DNA from: an uncultured Eubacteriales bacterium | GTDB lineage: Bacteria; Bacillota; Clostridia; Oscillospirales; Oscillospiraceae | NCBI GenBank assembly: GCA_900316205.1 | Contig: ONBX01000004.1 | Span: forward strand, 58,641 to 122,640 | Direction: 5' to 3' | Length of the DNA: 64,000 nucleotides | Part shown: positions 15,068-23,153 of the stretch, in pieces | Layout: each line of letters opens with the position of its first letter | How positions within the stretch are numbered: position 1 is the stretch's first letter | Position numbers and translations under genes: made by a program | Notes under the pieces: generated by a model | Databases searched by the model: none | The model's input: only the letters and a program-made list of their open reading frames with translations | Told to the model about the DNA's origin: nothing

Positions 15068-16501
15068 ATGGAGAAATGGAAATCCTGGCTTCGGGACCAT
15101 TGGCTTGTGCTGCTGATCGCGGCCCAGCCGCTGCTGGACACCGTGGCCTATTTTAACCAAAACCAGAACGGCACCGTGTCGGGCTACATCCGGCTCGCCC
15201 TGCTGCTGATCCTGCCGCTGATCGCCCTGCTGAAGGCGGAGCGGAAAAAGCCGCTGCTGCTGGGCTTTGCGGTGATCGCCGCGTTCTGCCTGGTGCGCCT
15301 GCTCAACTGCTATCGGGTGGGCTTTGTGGACCTGCGCTATGACCTGGCCTATCTGGTCCGGGTGGTCCAGGCGCCGGTGCTGGCGCTGAGCTTTCTCTGG
15401 TATCTTCGCCGGCCCCAGACCCGGGAGCAGGCCCTCCGGGGCATTCTCCTTGCGGGCCTCATCATGGCGGCCTCGGTGCTGATCGCCCGGCTCACCGGCA
15501 CCGGCAACGTGACCTATGGCGAGGGCCTGGGTTACAGCGGCTGGGTCATCGACGACAACCGCTGTGCCAACAGCATCCTGCTGGTGACCCTGTCCTCCTT
15601 CGCCGTGGGCTATGCGCTCAAAACGGAGCGCCGCTGGCTTTCGGTGCTGATCCCCCTGGTGGTGGTCACGCTCTTTCTCACCAACGGCACCAAGGCCTGT
15701 TATTACGGCATCTTCGGTATCTTCGGGGCTTATGCCGCCTTCCTCCTGGGGGAGAAGCTGCTGCTGAAGCGGCCTCTCAAGCGCGGCATGCTCATCCTGC
15801 TGGTGGGCTTGATGGTCTTTTCCGTGGTCATCTTCCCCTGTACGCCCCGGTATCGGGTGGACCAGCACCTGGCCAAGAGCCACTCCGCCGGTGAGATCGA
15901 GGCGACCTTGCTGGAAAAAGGCATCGATGTGACCAAAATGAGCTTCGAGGAGCGCTATGCCGATCCCGTGGTCAAGGAAGTCTTCGCGCACTACTATTGG
16001 CAGTACCTGGGCAGCCTGCCGGATCTGATCGACCGTTTCGGCATGGATAAGGTGCTGATCCAGTATCGCATGACCACAGACGTGGGCCGCCTGACGGATA
16101 CCCGGGTGATGGAGCGCAGCTATGCCGCCCTGATCTGGAAGGAAGAGACCGACACGCTGACGAAGTTCGTGGGCTTTGAGACCTCCCGGGTGGACACCGA
16201 GGGCGATTACGACATGGAGAACGACTGGCCCGCCGTGTTCTACTATTACGGCTATCTGGGCTTTGCCCTGTATGTGGGCTTTATCCTCTATTTCGTGCTG
16301 CGGATCCTTCGCACGCTGCTGCGCGATTTTACCGGCAGCTTCACGGCGCTGAACTTCGCCCTGGCCCTGACCCTGGCCCTGCAGCTGGGGCTGGCGCAAT
16401 TCTCCGGCGCCCTGGTGCGGCGCCCCAACGTGTCCATCTACCTGGCGCTGATCCTGGCGCTGATCTGGTATCAGACCCGGGGGAAGGAGGCTGAGGCATG
16501 A
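15068..16501 (+). CDS. Polytopic membrane protein, O-antigen ligase/polymerase-like
   Basis: A 477-residue protein with about ten transmembrane helices and one long extracytoplasmic loop (about residues 255-395, rich in charged residues) before the last helices, the layout of the Wzy/O-antigen ligase group. Supporting stretches are NRCANSILLVTLSSFAVGYAL and LTNGTKACYYGIFGIFGAYAAFLL. The ATG at 15068 follows AAGGGTGG. Its last codons overlap the next glycosyltransferase (ATGA), so the pair is coupled. A role in surface polysaccharide assembly is likely; the exact reaction is not visible. Confidence 0.65.
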   Translation: MEKWKSWLRDHWLVLLIAAQPLLDTVAYFNQNQNGTVSGYIRLALLLILPLIALLKAERKKPLLLGFAVIAAFCLVRLLNCYRVGFVDLRYDLAYLVRVVQAPVLALSFLWYLRRPQTREQALRGILLAGLIMAASVLIARLTGTGNVTYGEGLGYSGWVIDDNRCANSILLVTLSSFAVGYALKTERRWLSVLIPLVVVTLFLTNGTKACYYGIFGIFGAYAAFLLGEKLLLKRPLKRGMLILLVGLMVFSVVIFPCTPRYRVDQHLAKSHSAGEIEATLLEKGIDVTKMSFEERYADPVVKEVFAHYYWQYLGSLPDLIDRFGMDKVLIQYRMTTDVGRLTDTRVMERSYAALIWKEETDTLTKFVGFETSRVDTEGDYDMENDWPAVFYYYGYLGFALYVGFILYFVLRILRTLLRDFTGSFTALNFALALTLALQLGLAQFSGALVRRPNVSIYLALILALIWYQTRGKEAEA

Positions 16502-17427
16502 AGCTCAGCATCATCGTCCCGGTTTACAACGCGGAACAGTATCTGCACACATGCCTGGACTCCCTCCTGGACCAGAACGTTCGGGACAGCGAGATCATCC
16601 TGGTCAACGACGGCTCCCGGGACGGCTCTGGCCGGATCCTGGAGGAATACCGGGCTCGTCAGCCGGAGCGGATCCGGGTGCTCACGGTGGAAAACGGCGG
16701 CCAGGGCCGTGCCAGAAACCTGGCGCTGGACCTGGCACAAGGGGACTTCATCGGCTTTGCCGACAGTGACGACTGGGTGAAGCCGGACATCTACGAGAAG
16801 ATGATCGCCAGGGCCGAGGAGACCGGCGCCGATCTGGTCCTCTGCGACGCGGAGGAGTACTGGCCGGACGGGCACCGGGTCTATATGGACCTTTGCCGGT
16901 ATGAGCGGCCCATCAAGATGTCCACCGGCGTGTGCAAGCTGGTGCGGCGCAGCACCCTGGGGGATCAGCGCTTTGCAGAGGGCCTCTGGTATGAGGATCT
17001 GGCCTATGTGGCGCGGCTGCTTCTGCGCACGGACAGGATCGCCGCCGTGCCGGAGCCGCTGTACTGCTACCGCTGCGGCCACACCTCCACCATGAACAAC
17101 AACAATTCCCGCAAGAACCTGGATGTGCTGAAAATCATGGATCTGCTGAAGACTCCCATGCGGGAAGCGGGTCGGGACGAGGATTTTGAGACCCTGGTGC
17201 TGAACCACGCTCTGCTGGACGCCATCAACCGTGTCAATCAGCAGAACAGCAGTGATAAAGACGCCATAATCCATGAAATCAGAGATTATGTCAACCGAGA
17301 GGTGCCGAACCTGACGGCCTCCCCGGCCTATCGGCTGGAGAGTCGGAACCGGAGGCTTGTGATGTGGCTGAATTACCACGGCCTGGACAAGCTCTCCTGC
17401 GCGCTGCTGAAGTTGAAAAACGGCTGA
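16498..17427 (+). CDS. Glycosyltransferase family 2 protein
   Basis: A 309-residue GT-A enzyme with the family start MKLSIIVPVYNAEQYLHTCLDSLLDQ, the nucleotide-binding stretch EIILVNDGSRDGSGRI and the metal-binding DSDD in IGFADSDDWVKP. It likely adds a sugar to a surface polysaccharide on the cytoplasmic side. It overlaps the stop of the membrane protein before it. Closely similar in layout to the minus-strand GT2 at 26819-27817. Confidence 0.9.
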   Translation: MKLSIIVPVYNAEQYLHTCLDSLLDQNVRDSEIILVNDGSRDGSGRILEEYRARQPERIRVLTVENGGQGRARNLALDLAQGDFIGFADSDDWVKPDIYEKMIARAEETGADLVLCDAEEYWPDGHRVYMDLCRYERPIKMSTGVCKLVRRSTLGDQRFAEGLWYEDLAYVARLLLRTDRIAAVPEPLYCYRCGHTSTMNNNNSRKNLDVLKIMDLLKTPMREAGRDEDFETLVLNHALLDAINRVNQQNSSDKDAIIHEIRDYVNREVPNLTASPAYRLESRNRRLVMWLNYHGLDKLSCALLKLKNG

Positions 17428-17439
17428 TACCTCTCTGAT

Positions 17440-17712
17440 ACTGCTCAAAACCGCCCTGAAAAGGGCGGTTTTATTGTGTAGACAAAGACTGAGGCTTCCC
17501 CTGAAAGGAGTCTTGGGTGTGTCATCCGGCGTGTCGCGGTCCGCCGGATGATGGAGGGCTATGCGTGCAGAAAACAAGAAAACCGAGGTAGCATTGGTAC
17601 TATCGTAACCCCTCAGTCACCGCCGTTTACGGCGGCGACAGCTCCCCTTTCAGGGGAGCCCTGTTGCCCCGCTTTGTCGACTGCTCAAAACCGCCCTGAA
17701 AAGGGCGGTTTT
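17440..17712. repeat. MITE-like element between 33-bp perfect direct repeats of a terminator
   Basis: The terminator segment at 17440-17472 (CCGCCCTGAAAAGGGCGG stem) is repeated exactly at 17680-17712. The 207 bp between start ATTGTGTAGACAAAGAC and end GCTTTGTCG, so GTAGACAAAG/CTTTGTCGAC act as inverted ends. Internal parts (CATCCGGCG...CGCCGGATG, CCCTCAGTCACCGCCG, GACAGCTCCCC) match the element at 1892-2073. Confidence 0.75.
17446..17474 (+). terminator. Terminator after the GT2 gene (first copy)
   Basis: CAAAACCGCCC/GGGCGGTTTT stem; the second copy at 17686-17716 has a longer T run (TTTTTT). Confidence 0.75.
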
Positions 17713-17840
17713 TTGCTGCTTTCTGCGGTAAGATTCGCCGCTTATTTGCGAGAACAGGGATGAGAGAAAACTGCGTTCTCATGTTCGTCGCGTCTCTTTG
17801 CATTTATGAAAGCTTAAGACTCTTTTCTCCGGTCTTCTGG

Positions 17841-17907
17841 TATACTGAAAGCGAATTCTGGAAAAAACTGTGTTTTCGTGCAACCATCCCGTCAAAACAC
17901 GGTTTTT
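17841..17907 (+). promoter_or_regulatory. Promoter -10 and leader hairpin of the first sigma-factor gene
   Basis: TATACT at 17841-17846 is a good -10 box without a clear -35. Downstream, 17863-17876 and 17894-17907 pair over 14 bp (one G-U) with a 17-base loop; the right arm ends in TTTTT, so it could act as an attenuator. The ribosome-binding site follows 10 bases later. Confidence 0.45.
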
Positions 17908-17930
17908 ATGGGTGAAGGGAGGTGCTGCCC

Positions 17931-18488
17931 ATGAAGGACAGCGAGATCGTGGATCTCTACTGGCAGCGCTCGGAGCGGGCCATTCAGGAGACCGATCACA
18001 AGTACGGGCGCTACTGTGCGCATATCGCCTTTGCCGTCTGCAGCGACCGGCTGGACGCGGAGGAGTGCGTCAACGACACCTGGCTGCGGGCCTGGAACGC
18101 CATGCCCACGGAGCGCCCCTCCGTCCTCTCCACCTTTTTGGGGCGGATCACCCGGAACCTGGCCATCAACCGCTTTGAGAAGCGGACGCGGCAGAAGCGG
18201 GGCGGCGGAGAGACGCCCCTGGCCCTGGATGAACTGGCGGAATGCGTCCCCTCGGACGCGGACCCCGGCCGGGAGATAGAGCTCAGGGAACTGCAGGAGG
18301 CCATCCGCCGCTTTGTGGAGGGACTCCAGGACACGGAGCAAAAGGTTTTTGTGGCCCGCTATTGGTATCTGGCCTCGGTGGAGGAGATCTCCCGCCGCCT
18401 GGTCTGGACCGAGAGCCGGACCAAGAGCCTGCTCTTCCGGCTGCGCAAGCGGCTGCGGGCCTTTTTGGAGGAGGAAGCGCTATGCTGA
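17931..18488 (+). CDS. ECF-type sigma-70 family RNA polymerase sigma factor (cassette 1)
   Basis: A 185-residue protein starting MKDSEIVDLYWQRSERAIQETDHKYGRYC. Region 2 reads AEECVNDTWLRAWNAMPTERP...LSTFLGRITRNLAINRFEK, where it would contact core polymerase and the -10 element. Region 4 near residues 125-180 holds the DNA-binding helix-turn-helix (ASVEEISRRLVWTESRTKSLLFRLRKRL). A GGGAGG site lies 8 bases before the ATG. It overlaps the next gene by seven bases. A parallel copy, also 185 residues, is at 22596-23153. Confidence 0.9.
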   Translation: MKDSEIVDLYWQRSERAIQETDHKYGRYCAHIAFAVCSDRLDAEECVNDTWLRAWNAMPTERPSVLSTFLGRITRNLAINRFEKRTRQKRGGGETPLALDELAECVPSDADPGREIELRELQEAIRRFVEGLQDTEQKVFVARYWYLASVEEISRRLVWTESRTKSLLFRLRKRLRAFLEEEALC

Positions 18489-19408
18489 ACGCCATGCTTT
18501 TGCTGCGCGCCATGGATGGCATTGACGAGGAAGCTCTTCTGCGTGCAGGGGACTTCCTGGCTTGGGAACGGGAGAAGCGGCATAGCCCCAGCAGGCGGAA
18601 GCTCTGGCGCACGGTGCTGGCGGCGGCGCTGCTGGCCCTGCTGCTGGCGGCCTGCGGCTACGCGGTGTATCGGGCTGCCATGAGTCACCGGAACCTGGAC
18701 CCCGGGGATGAAAAAGGCTATTTCTTCAACGGTTTGGACGGCTCGCGCAACGAGGGGCTCCACCTGGAGCTGAATTTCGGGGACTGCGCCATGGCCCTGC
18801 ATTTTGACACGGAGGAGACAGGCTGCGCCCACGCTTTCCGCCTGAAGGAGGGGGCGCCCATCCCGGAGACTTGGATCGGCGGCGGCAGCAGCATGCTGCG
18901 CTTTTTCAAATCCTATGAACCGGGGGGCTTTAAGGAGCCAGAGCAGCAGCGGTCCCTGGACCAGTGCCTCCGGGAGGCGGGCATGACCGAGGAGGAGGCG
19001 GAGCGCTGGGAGCACTCCCGCACCTACTCTTCCGGCACCACAGCGCAGCGGCCCGCCCTGCGCATGGAAGTGCTTGACGGAGCCTATCTCCACGGAGTGG
19101 ACCTGATCATGGGCTGGCCCAAAGGAGAGGCCACGGTGGTGAAGGAGGAGACCCGGGGTGACATTCAACTCCTGGAAGCCCTGATCCGCGTGGAAATCGG
19201 GGACGGAGAATGGGACCGGCAAAACTATCTTCTTCGCTTCGATACCCGGCAGCAGATGCTGCTGGTGCTGGCGGCGGGGGAGGAGAGCATGAGCTTTGCC
19301 CAGTTGGAGGAACTGCTGGATTATATCGAGCTGCGGGAGACGGGCTTCCGCTACGCCTATGACCACAGCGGCCAGAACTTTTCGGTTCTTTCCCTTGCAT
19401 ATGGATGA
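18482..19408 (+). CDS. Single-span membrane protein, likely anti-sigma partner (cassette 1)
   Basis: A 308-residue protein. Residues 1-38 are a cytoplasmic stretch beginning MLNAMLLLRAMDGIDEEALLRA, residues about 40-63 form one transmembrane helix (WRTVLAAALLALLLAACGYAVYRAA), and the remainder is predicted outside. The translational overlap with the sigma gene and this layout are those of membrane-bound anti-sigma factors. The short N-terminal segment lacks a recognisable zinc anti-sigma motif, so binding to the sigma factor is inferred. The external part is probably the sensor. Confidence 0.7.
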   Translation: MLNAMLLLRAMDGIDEEALLRAGDFLAWEREKRHSPSRRKLWRTVLAAALLALLLAACGYAVYRAAMSHRNLDPGDEKGYFFNGLDGSRNEGLHLELNFGDCAMALHFDTEETGCAHAFRLKEGAPIPETWIGGGSSMLRFFKSYEPGGFKEPEQQRSLDQCLREAGMTEEEAERWEHSRTYSSGTTAQRPALRMEVLDGAYLHGVDLIMGWPKGEATVVKEETRGDIQLLEALIRVEIGDGEWDRQNYLLRFDTRQQMLLVLAAGEESMSFAQLEELLDYIELRETGFRYAYDHSGQNFSVLSLAYG

Positions 19409-19428
19409 ACGACAGAAGGAGGAAACAC

Positions 19429-21567
19429 ATGAAAAAAGCGATCGGCATTTTGTTGCTGCTGGCGCTGTGCCTGAGTCTCTGCGCCTGTGGGGAAAAGAAG
19501 GAAAAAACGGAGCCGCCCCAGGCGGTGGGCGGGGTGGACCCCGTCACCGGCGCCTGGCAGGGCCAGGGCGGCTGTTACCGCACGGAGCCCCTGGAGCTTC
19601 CCAAGGGGGCGGGCGTCCGCTTCTGTCATGAGGGACAGATCTACGCCATGGGCAATCCCTCCATGGGGGAGACCATCGTCTACCGGGACGGGGAGGAACT
19701 GTTCCGCTACGCGGGCATGGCCTTTACTGTGAGCAGGGGCGAAGATGGGATCTGGGTCCAGGACGAGGAGCGCTCCGAAACCGGGGACACCCTGGTGCTG
19801 AGCCTCTATTCCTTTGAGGGCGCGTATCAGGAAACGCTGCGCCTGGAGCTGCCCGCGGGCTGTTTCTCTCTGGGCATGGCGGCGGCTGGGGACAAGCTGT
19901 ACCTCAAATGCAGCGACACCCTGCGCGCCTATGACAGGGAAGGCAATCTCCTCTGCGTCATCCCCCATGAGGAATTTCAGGGAGATCTGCTCCGCGGCGG
20001 TGACGGGGAGCTCTATTTCCTGACCGAGCGCGAGAACGGCAGCGGCGGCGTGATCAGTACCATCGACACGGAGCAGGGCTGTTTGACCGAGCTTCTTTCC
20101 TGGGACAGGGGCTTTGTCGGCTCCGGAGACGAGGAGAGCCCCTTTCTCCTGATCCTGCCGGAGGGCCTTTACCGGATGGACAGAGAGGGTCAGACCCGGC
20201 CTCTGGTGCTTTGGGATGAGTGCCTGCTCAGTGTCAGCGGCATCACGCAGACCCGGGCCCTGGGGGACGGCCGCTTCCTGCTGGGCGGTCTCTTTGCCGA
20301 ACCCCTGCTCCTGATCCCGGCTCAGCCCGAGGACATCAAGCCCCGGACCATGCTGACCCTGGCGGTGCTGGCTACCCAGGATGCCCTGGACTACGAGCCG
20401 GACCCCACCACCTACTATGCCAATGTGGCCCACAGCATCAGCGCCTTCAACGCGCAGAGTACCGACTGTTATGTGAAGCTGCTGGACCTCTCCGAGGGCG
20501 GGAGCCTCACCGCCGAGCAGGCCCTGACCAGACTGAACACCCAGATCCTCAGCGGCCAGGTGCCGGACATGCTGGTGCTGAACGGTTCCCTTTCGCCTTT
20601 CGCCTTTCTCCGCCAGGGCCTGCTGCGGGATCTGGCGCAGGATCTGGAGGCCGACCCGGATTTGAGCGCAGCTGATCTGGTGCTGGCTCAGGCCATCGAG
20701 CATGACTGCGGCGGGCTTTACCTGATGACGGATTGCTTCTCCATCGAGACAAGACTGGGCCTTCGCAGCCGCTTCGGGGAGGCCTGGGGCTGGAGCTTTG
20801 AGGATTACCGCCGCATTGACGCCGAGATGACCGACGGAAAAATGACCATCTATAATCTGACCCGGGACTATTTCCTGGAAAACAGCGCCAGCCGTTACTT
20901 GCGTCAGGCCATCGACTGGAAGAACGGGACCTGCGATTTCGAGAATCCGGACTTTGTGCGTCTGCTGGAAGCCTGCCGGGATATCAGGGAGACTCCCGAG
21001 GACCCGGAGAACATGATCTTCGGCATGAACCTGCTGGGGGACGGCGTGGAAGCCACAGACCTGGTGATGCTGGGCGACGCCACGGACCTTGCCAAGGAGT
21101 GCCGCCGGGTGGGCCAGAGCGTCAGCGTCATCGGCTGGCCCACGCCGGACGGCAGCTGCGGCACGGATTTCGGCATCTCCTATCCCATCGGTGTCATGAA
21201 GAACGGAGAGCATCCGGAGCTCTGCTGGCAGTTTTTGAAGTACTGCCTGCTCCACGCGGAGCGCTCCATCCCCAACTACCGCCCCCTGCTGGAGCAGCAG
21301 ATCGAAGAGGCCAGACACATTGACCCGGAGGAAGAAAAAGACATGTGGTATGACGGCCTGAGAAGCCCCATCACCGAGGCGGAGGTCAACCAATTCTATA
21401 CACTTCTGGAAAAGGTGGAGCACACCAGCCTCAGGGATGAGACCGCCCTTTCCATGATCCGGGAGGAGGTGGCGCCCTTCCTGGCCGGAGAGCGCAGCGC
21501 GGAGGACGCCGCCCGCCTGATCCAGAGCCGCATCAGCATCTATGTGGCGGAGCAGAGACAGAGTTAA
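19429..21567 (+). CDS. Solute-binding-type lipoprotein (cassette 1)
   Basis: A 712-residue lipoprotein (signal MKKAIGILLLLALCLSLCAC, GEKKEK). Residues about 50-290 are strand-rich and may form a propeller-like domain (repeated patterns such as YRDGEELFRYAGMAFTV). From about 305 the sequence resembles ABC extracellular solute-binding proteins of family 1: FNAQSTDCYVKLLDLSEGG...LNTQILSGQVPDMLVLNG, GLLRDLAQDLEADPDLS, GWSFEDYRRI. No permease genes are adjacent, so it may be a sensor coupled to the sigma/anti-sigma pair instead of a transporter. The AGGAGG site lies 6 bases before ATG 19429. Confidence 0.75.
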   Translation: MKKAIGILLLLALCLSLCACGEKKEKTEPPQAVGGVDPVTGAWQGQGGCYRTEPLELPKGAGVRFCHEGQIYAMGNPSMGETIVYRDGEELFRYAGMAFTVSRGEDGIWVQDEERSETGDTLVLSLYSFEGAYQETLRLELPAGCFSLGMAAAGDKLYLKCSDTLRAYDREGNLLCVIPHEEFQGDLLRGGDGELYFLTERENGSGGVISTIDTEQGCLTELLSWDRGFVGSGDEESPFLLILPEGLYRMDREGQTRPLVLWDECLLSVSGITQTRALGDGRFLLGGLFAEPLLLIPAQPEDIKPRTMLTLAVLATQDALDYEPDPTTYYANVAHSISAFNAQSTDCYVKLLDLSEGGSLTAEQALTRLNTQILSGQVPDMLVLNGSLSPFAFLRQGLLRDLAQDLEADPDLSAADLVLAQAIEHDCGGLYLMTDCFSIETRLGLRSRFGEAWGWSFEDYRRIDAEMTDGKMTIYNLTRDYFLENSASRYLRQAIDWKNGTCDFENPDFVRLLEACRDIRETPEDPENMIFGMNLLGDGVEATDLVMLGDATDLAKECRRVGQSVSVIGWPTPDGSCGTDFGISYPIGVMKNGEHPELCWQFLKYCLLHAERSIPNYRPLLEQQIEEARHIDPEEEKDMWYDGLRSPITEAEVNQFYTLLEKVEHTSLRDETALSMIREEVAPFLAGERSAEDAARLIQSRISIYVAEQRQS

Positions 21568-22082
21568 GGAATAGGGAAAAGGGAAGAGGAGCGACGGTGA
21601 CCATGGGGGCAGACCCCTCAGTCGCGGCGGCAAAGCCGCGCGACAGCTCCCCTTGCAGGGGAGCACATATGCTCCGTCCTCTCGCGTAGGGAGCGCAGAC
21701 TGTAGACAAACCTATGCGGCCAAGCTTGGACACGCATGGGGGGATTGTGAAGGGGGGAGGGTATGCCCCCCTTCACGTTCAATCCTTGCCAAAATGGGAA
21801 CTTTTTCGGAAGTTTCCATTTTGGCGTTTCAAGCTGTCGACACTTTGTCGACAGCTTGAGCGATCCCCTGATCGCTCCGGATGACGCGTTTCTCTGATCG
21901 GCGGCGGGATGAAGGCATCCCGCCCTACGCGAGGGAAAGACCTGCAGACGCGTGGGAGTGATCCCCTGATCGCGCCGCGTCCACAGCGTAGGGGCGACCC
22001 TTGTGGTCGCCCGTGATGCTCCCCCTATCGGCCTTCGGCCACTTCCCCCAAGGGGGAAGCAAGGGCTGTTCCTTGGCCTGTA
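21568..22082. repeat. Intergenic repeat cluster after cassette 1
   Basis: No gene seen. It holds CCCTCAGTCGCGGCGGC...GACAGCTCCCC (21617-21665), a GTAGACAAAC end of the terminator-flanked element family (about 21700), hairpins at 21788-21825 (GCCAAAATGG arms) and 21828-21859 (CAAGCTGTCGACA arms), and palindromes of the GTAGGGGCGACC and CTTCCCCCAAGGGGGAAG families. Confidence 0.6.
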
Positions 22083-22307
22083 GTAAACGCTGATCAAATC
22101 GCCTGCGGCGCCTCCTGGACAATTTGTGCCCTGATTTCGTCACTTTTTCTTGGAATACACAATACGACTCGCTTTGCTCGCATGCATAAGTTCGCGTCAG
22201 CCAAATCAAAGATTTGGACGCTTACTTAAGTATTCCTGCGAAAAAGTGCCTTCATCAGAACTCATATTCTCTCGGGATTCGCTCTTGCCGATTTAATCAT
22301 CGTTTAC
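22083..22307. mobile_element. MITE family GTAAACG, copy 1
   Basis: 225 bp with 19-bp inverted ends GTAAACGCTGATCAAATCG and CGATTTAATCATCGTTTAC (two mismatches). The shared core is AATTTGTGCCCTGATTTCGTCACTTTTTCTTG. Extra palindromes (CCAAATCAAAGATTTGG among them) are inserted in the middle. Other copies: 24007-24293, 34095-34232 (right end lost), 46140-46278. No coding capacity. Confidence 0.85.
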
Positions 22308-22320
22308 TGTAGAGGACGAG

Positions 22321-22400
22321 CAGAGCTTGGAACGTCGCAGCAGAGCTTGGAACGTCGCAGCAGAGCTTGGAACGTCGCAGCAGAGCTTGGAACGTCGCGC
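22321..22400. repeat. 20-bp tandem repeat, four units
   Basis: Four back-to-back copies of CAGAGCTTGGAACGTCGCAG; the last differs at its final two bases. It lies between the MITE and the AT-rich promoter region of the second sigma cassette. Confidence 0.92.
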
Positions 22401-22429
22401 GTCGGGATGTCCTCGACGTCCCGGAATGC

Positions 22430-22508
22430 TTGACATAAATTATGTAAACTGAAATATGTTAATCACATTATGTAAATAAAATTATGGAAACCGAATTATG
22501 GTAACCTA
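22430..22508 (+). promoter_or_regulatory. AT-rich upstream region of the second sigma gene with 14-bp iterons
   Basis: TTGACA lies at 22430-22435 with a possible TATGTT -10 box at 22455. From 22439 a degenerate 14-bp unit repeats five times (starts 22439, 22453, 22467, 22481, 22495; consensus ATTATGtAAAC plus 3 bases). The strict spacing suggests several copies of a regulator or the sigma factor bound on nearly the same face of DNA. Confidence 0.6.
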
Positions 22509-22595
22509 TTGCAATTTGTTTTTTCTAAGAAAACGACTGTAAGATTTCGCTCTCTTTTGCGAGTAGATAGGTGAGGCGGAAAGGAAGTGACGCAT

Positions 22596-23153
22596 ATGGA
22601 GGACAGCAAGATCCTGGACCTGTTTTTTGAGCGCTCGGAGCAGGCAATCCGGGAGCTGGATTCTACATATGGAGCTGCTGTGAAGAAAACGGCGGGGAAC
22701 CTGCTGCGCGATCCACAGGATGTGGAGGAATGTGTGAACGACGCGTATCTGGGGGTTTGGAACAGCATTCCGCCTCAGCGTCCCGAATCGCTGGTGGGCT
22801 ACGTTTGCAGGATCGTCCGCAATCTTGCGGTGTCGCGCCTGCGCAGCGAGACCGCGGCCAAACGCAACAGCAGCCTGGACCTGGTCCTGGAGGAGCTGGA
22901 GGACTGTATCCCGGCCAAGACCGACGTGGAAGGGGAGCTGGAGGCCAGGGAACTGGCCCGGGCCATCGACCGCTTTCTCGCCGCTCTCAGCTATCCTGAC
23001 CGCTATCTCTTCATCCGCCGCTACTGGTTTGCCGATCCCGTCAGCGAGATCGCAGCCCGTACCGGCTTTCGGGAAAACCGGATCTCGGTGCGTCTTTTCC
23101 GTCTCCGTGAAAAACTGTGGAAACACTTGCAAAAGGAGGGCCTGCTGGCATGA
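22596..23153 (+). CDS. ECF-type sigma-70 family RNA polymerase sigma factor (cassette 2)
   Basis: A 185-residue protein starting MEDSKILDLFFERSEQAIRELDSTYG, clearly related to the sigma factor at 17931. Region 2 reads DVEECVNDAYLGVWNSIPPQRPESLVGYVCRIVRNLAVSRLR; region 4 reads PVSEIAARTGFRENRISVRLFRLREKLWK. The ATG at 22596 was chosen over a GTG nine bases upstream because it matches the paralogue's start and follows AAGGAAG. Its stop overlaps the next start (ATGA). Confidence 0.9.
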   Translation: MEDSKILDLFFERSEQAIRELDSTYGAAVKKTAGNLLRDPQDVEECVNDAYLGVWNSIPPQRPESLVGYVCRIVRNLAVSRLRSETAAKRNSSLDLVLEELEDCIPAKTDVEGELEARELARAIDRFLAALSYPDRYLFIRRYWFADPVSEIAARTGFRENRISVRLFRLREKLWKHLQKEGLLA

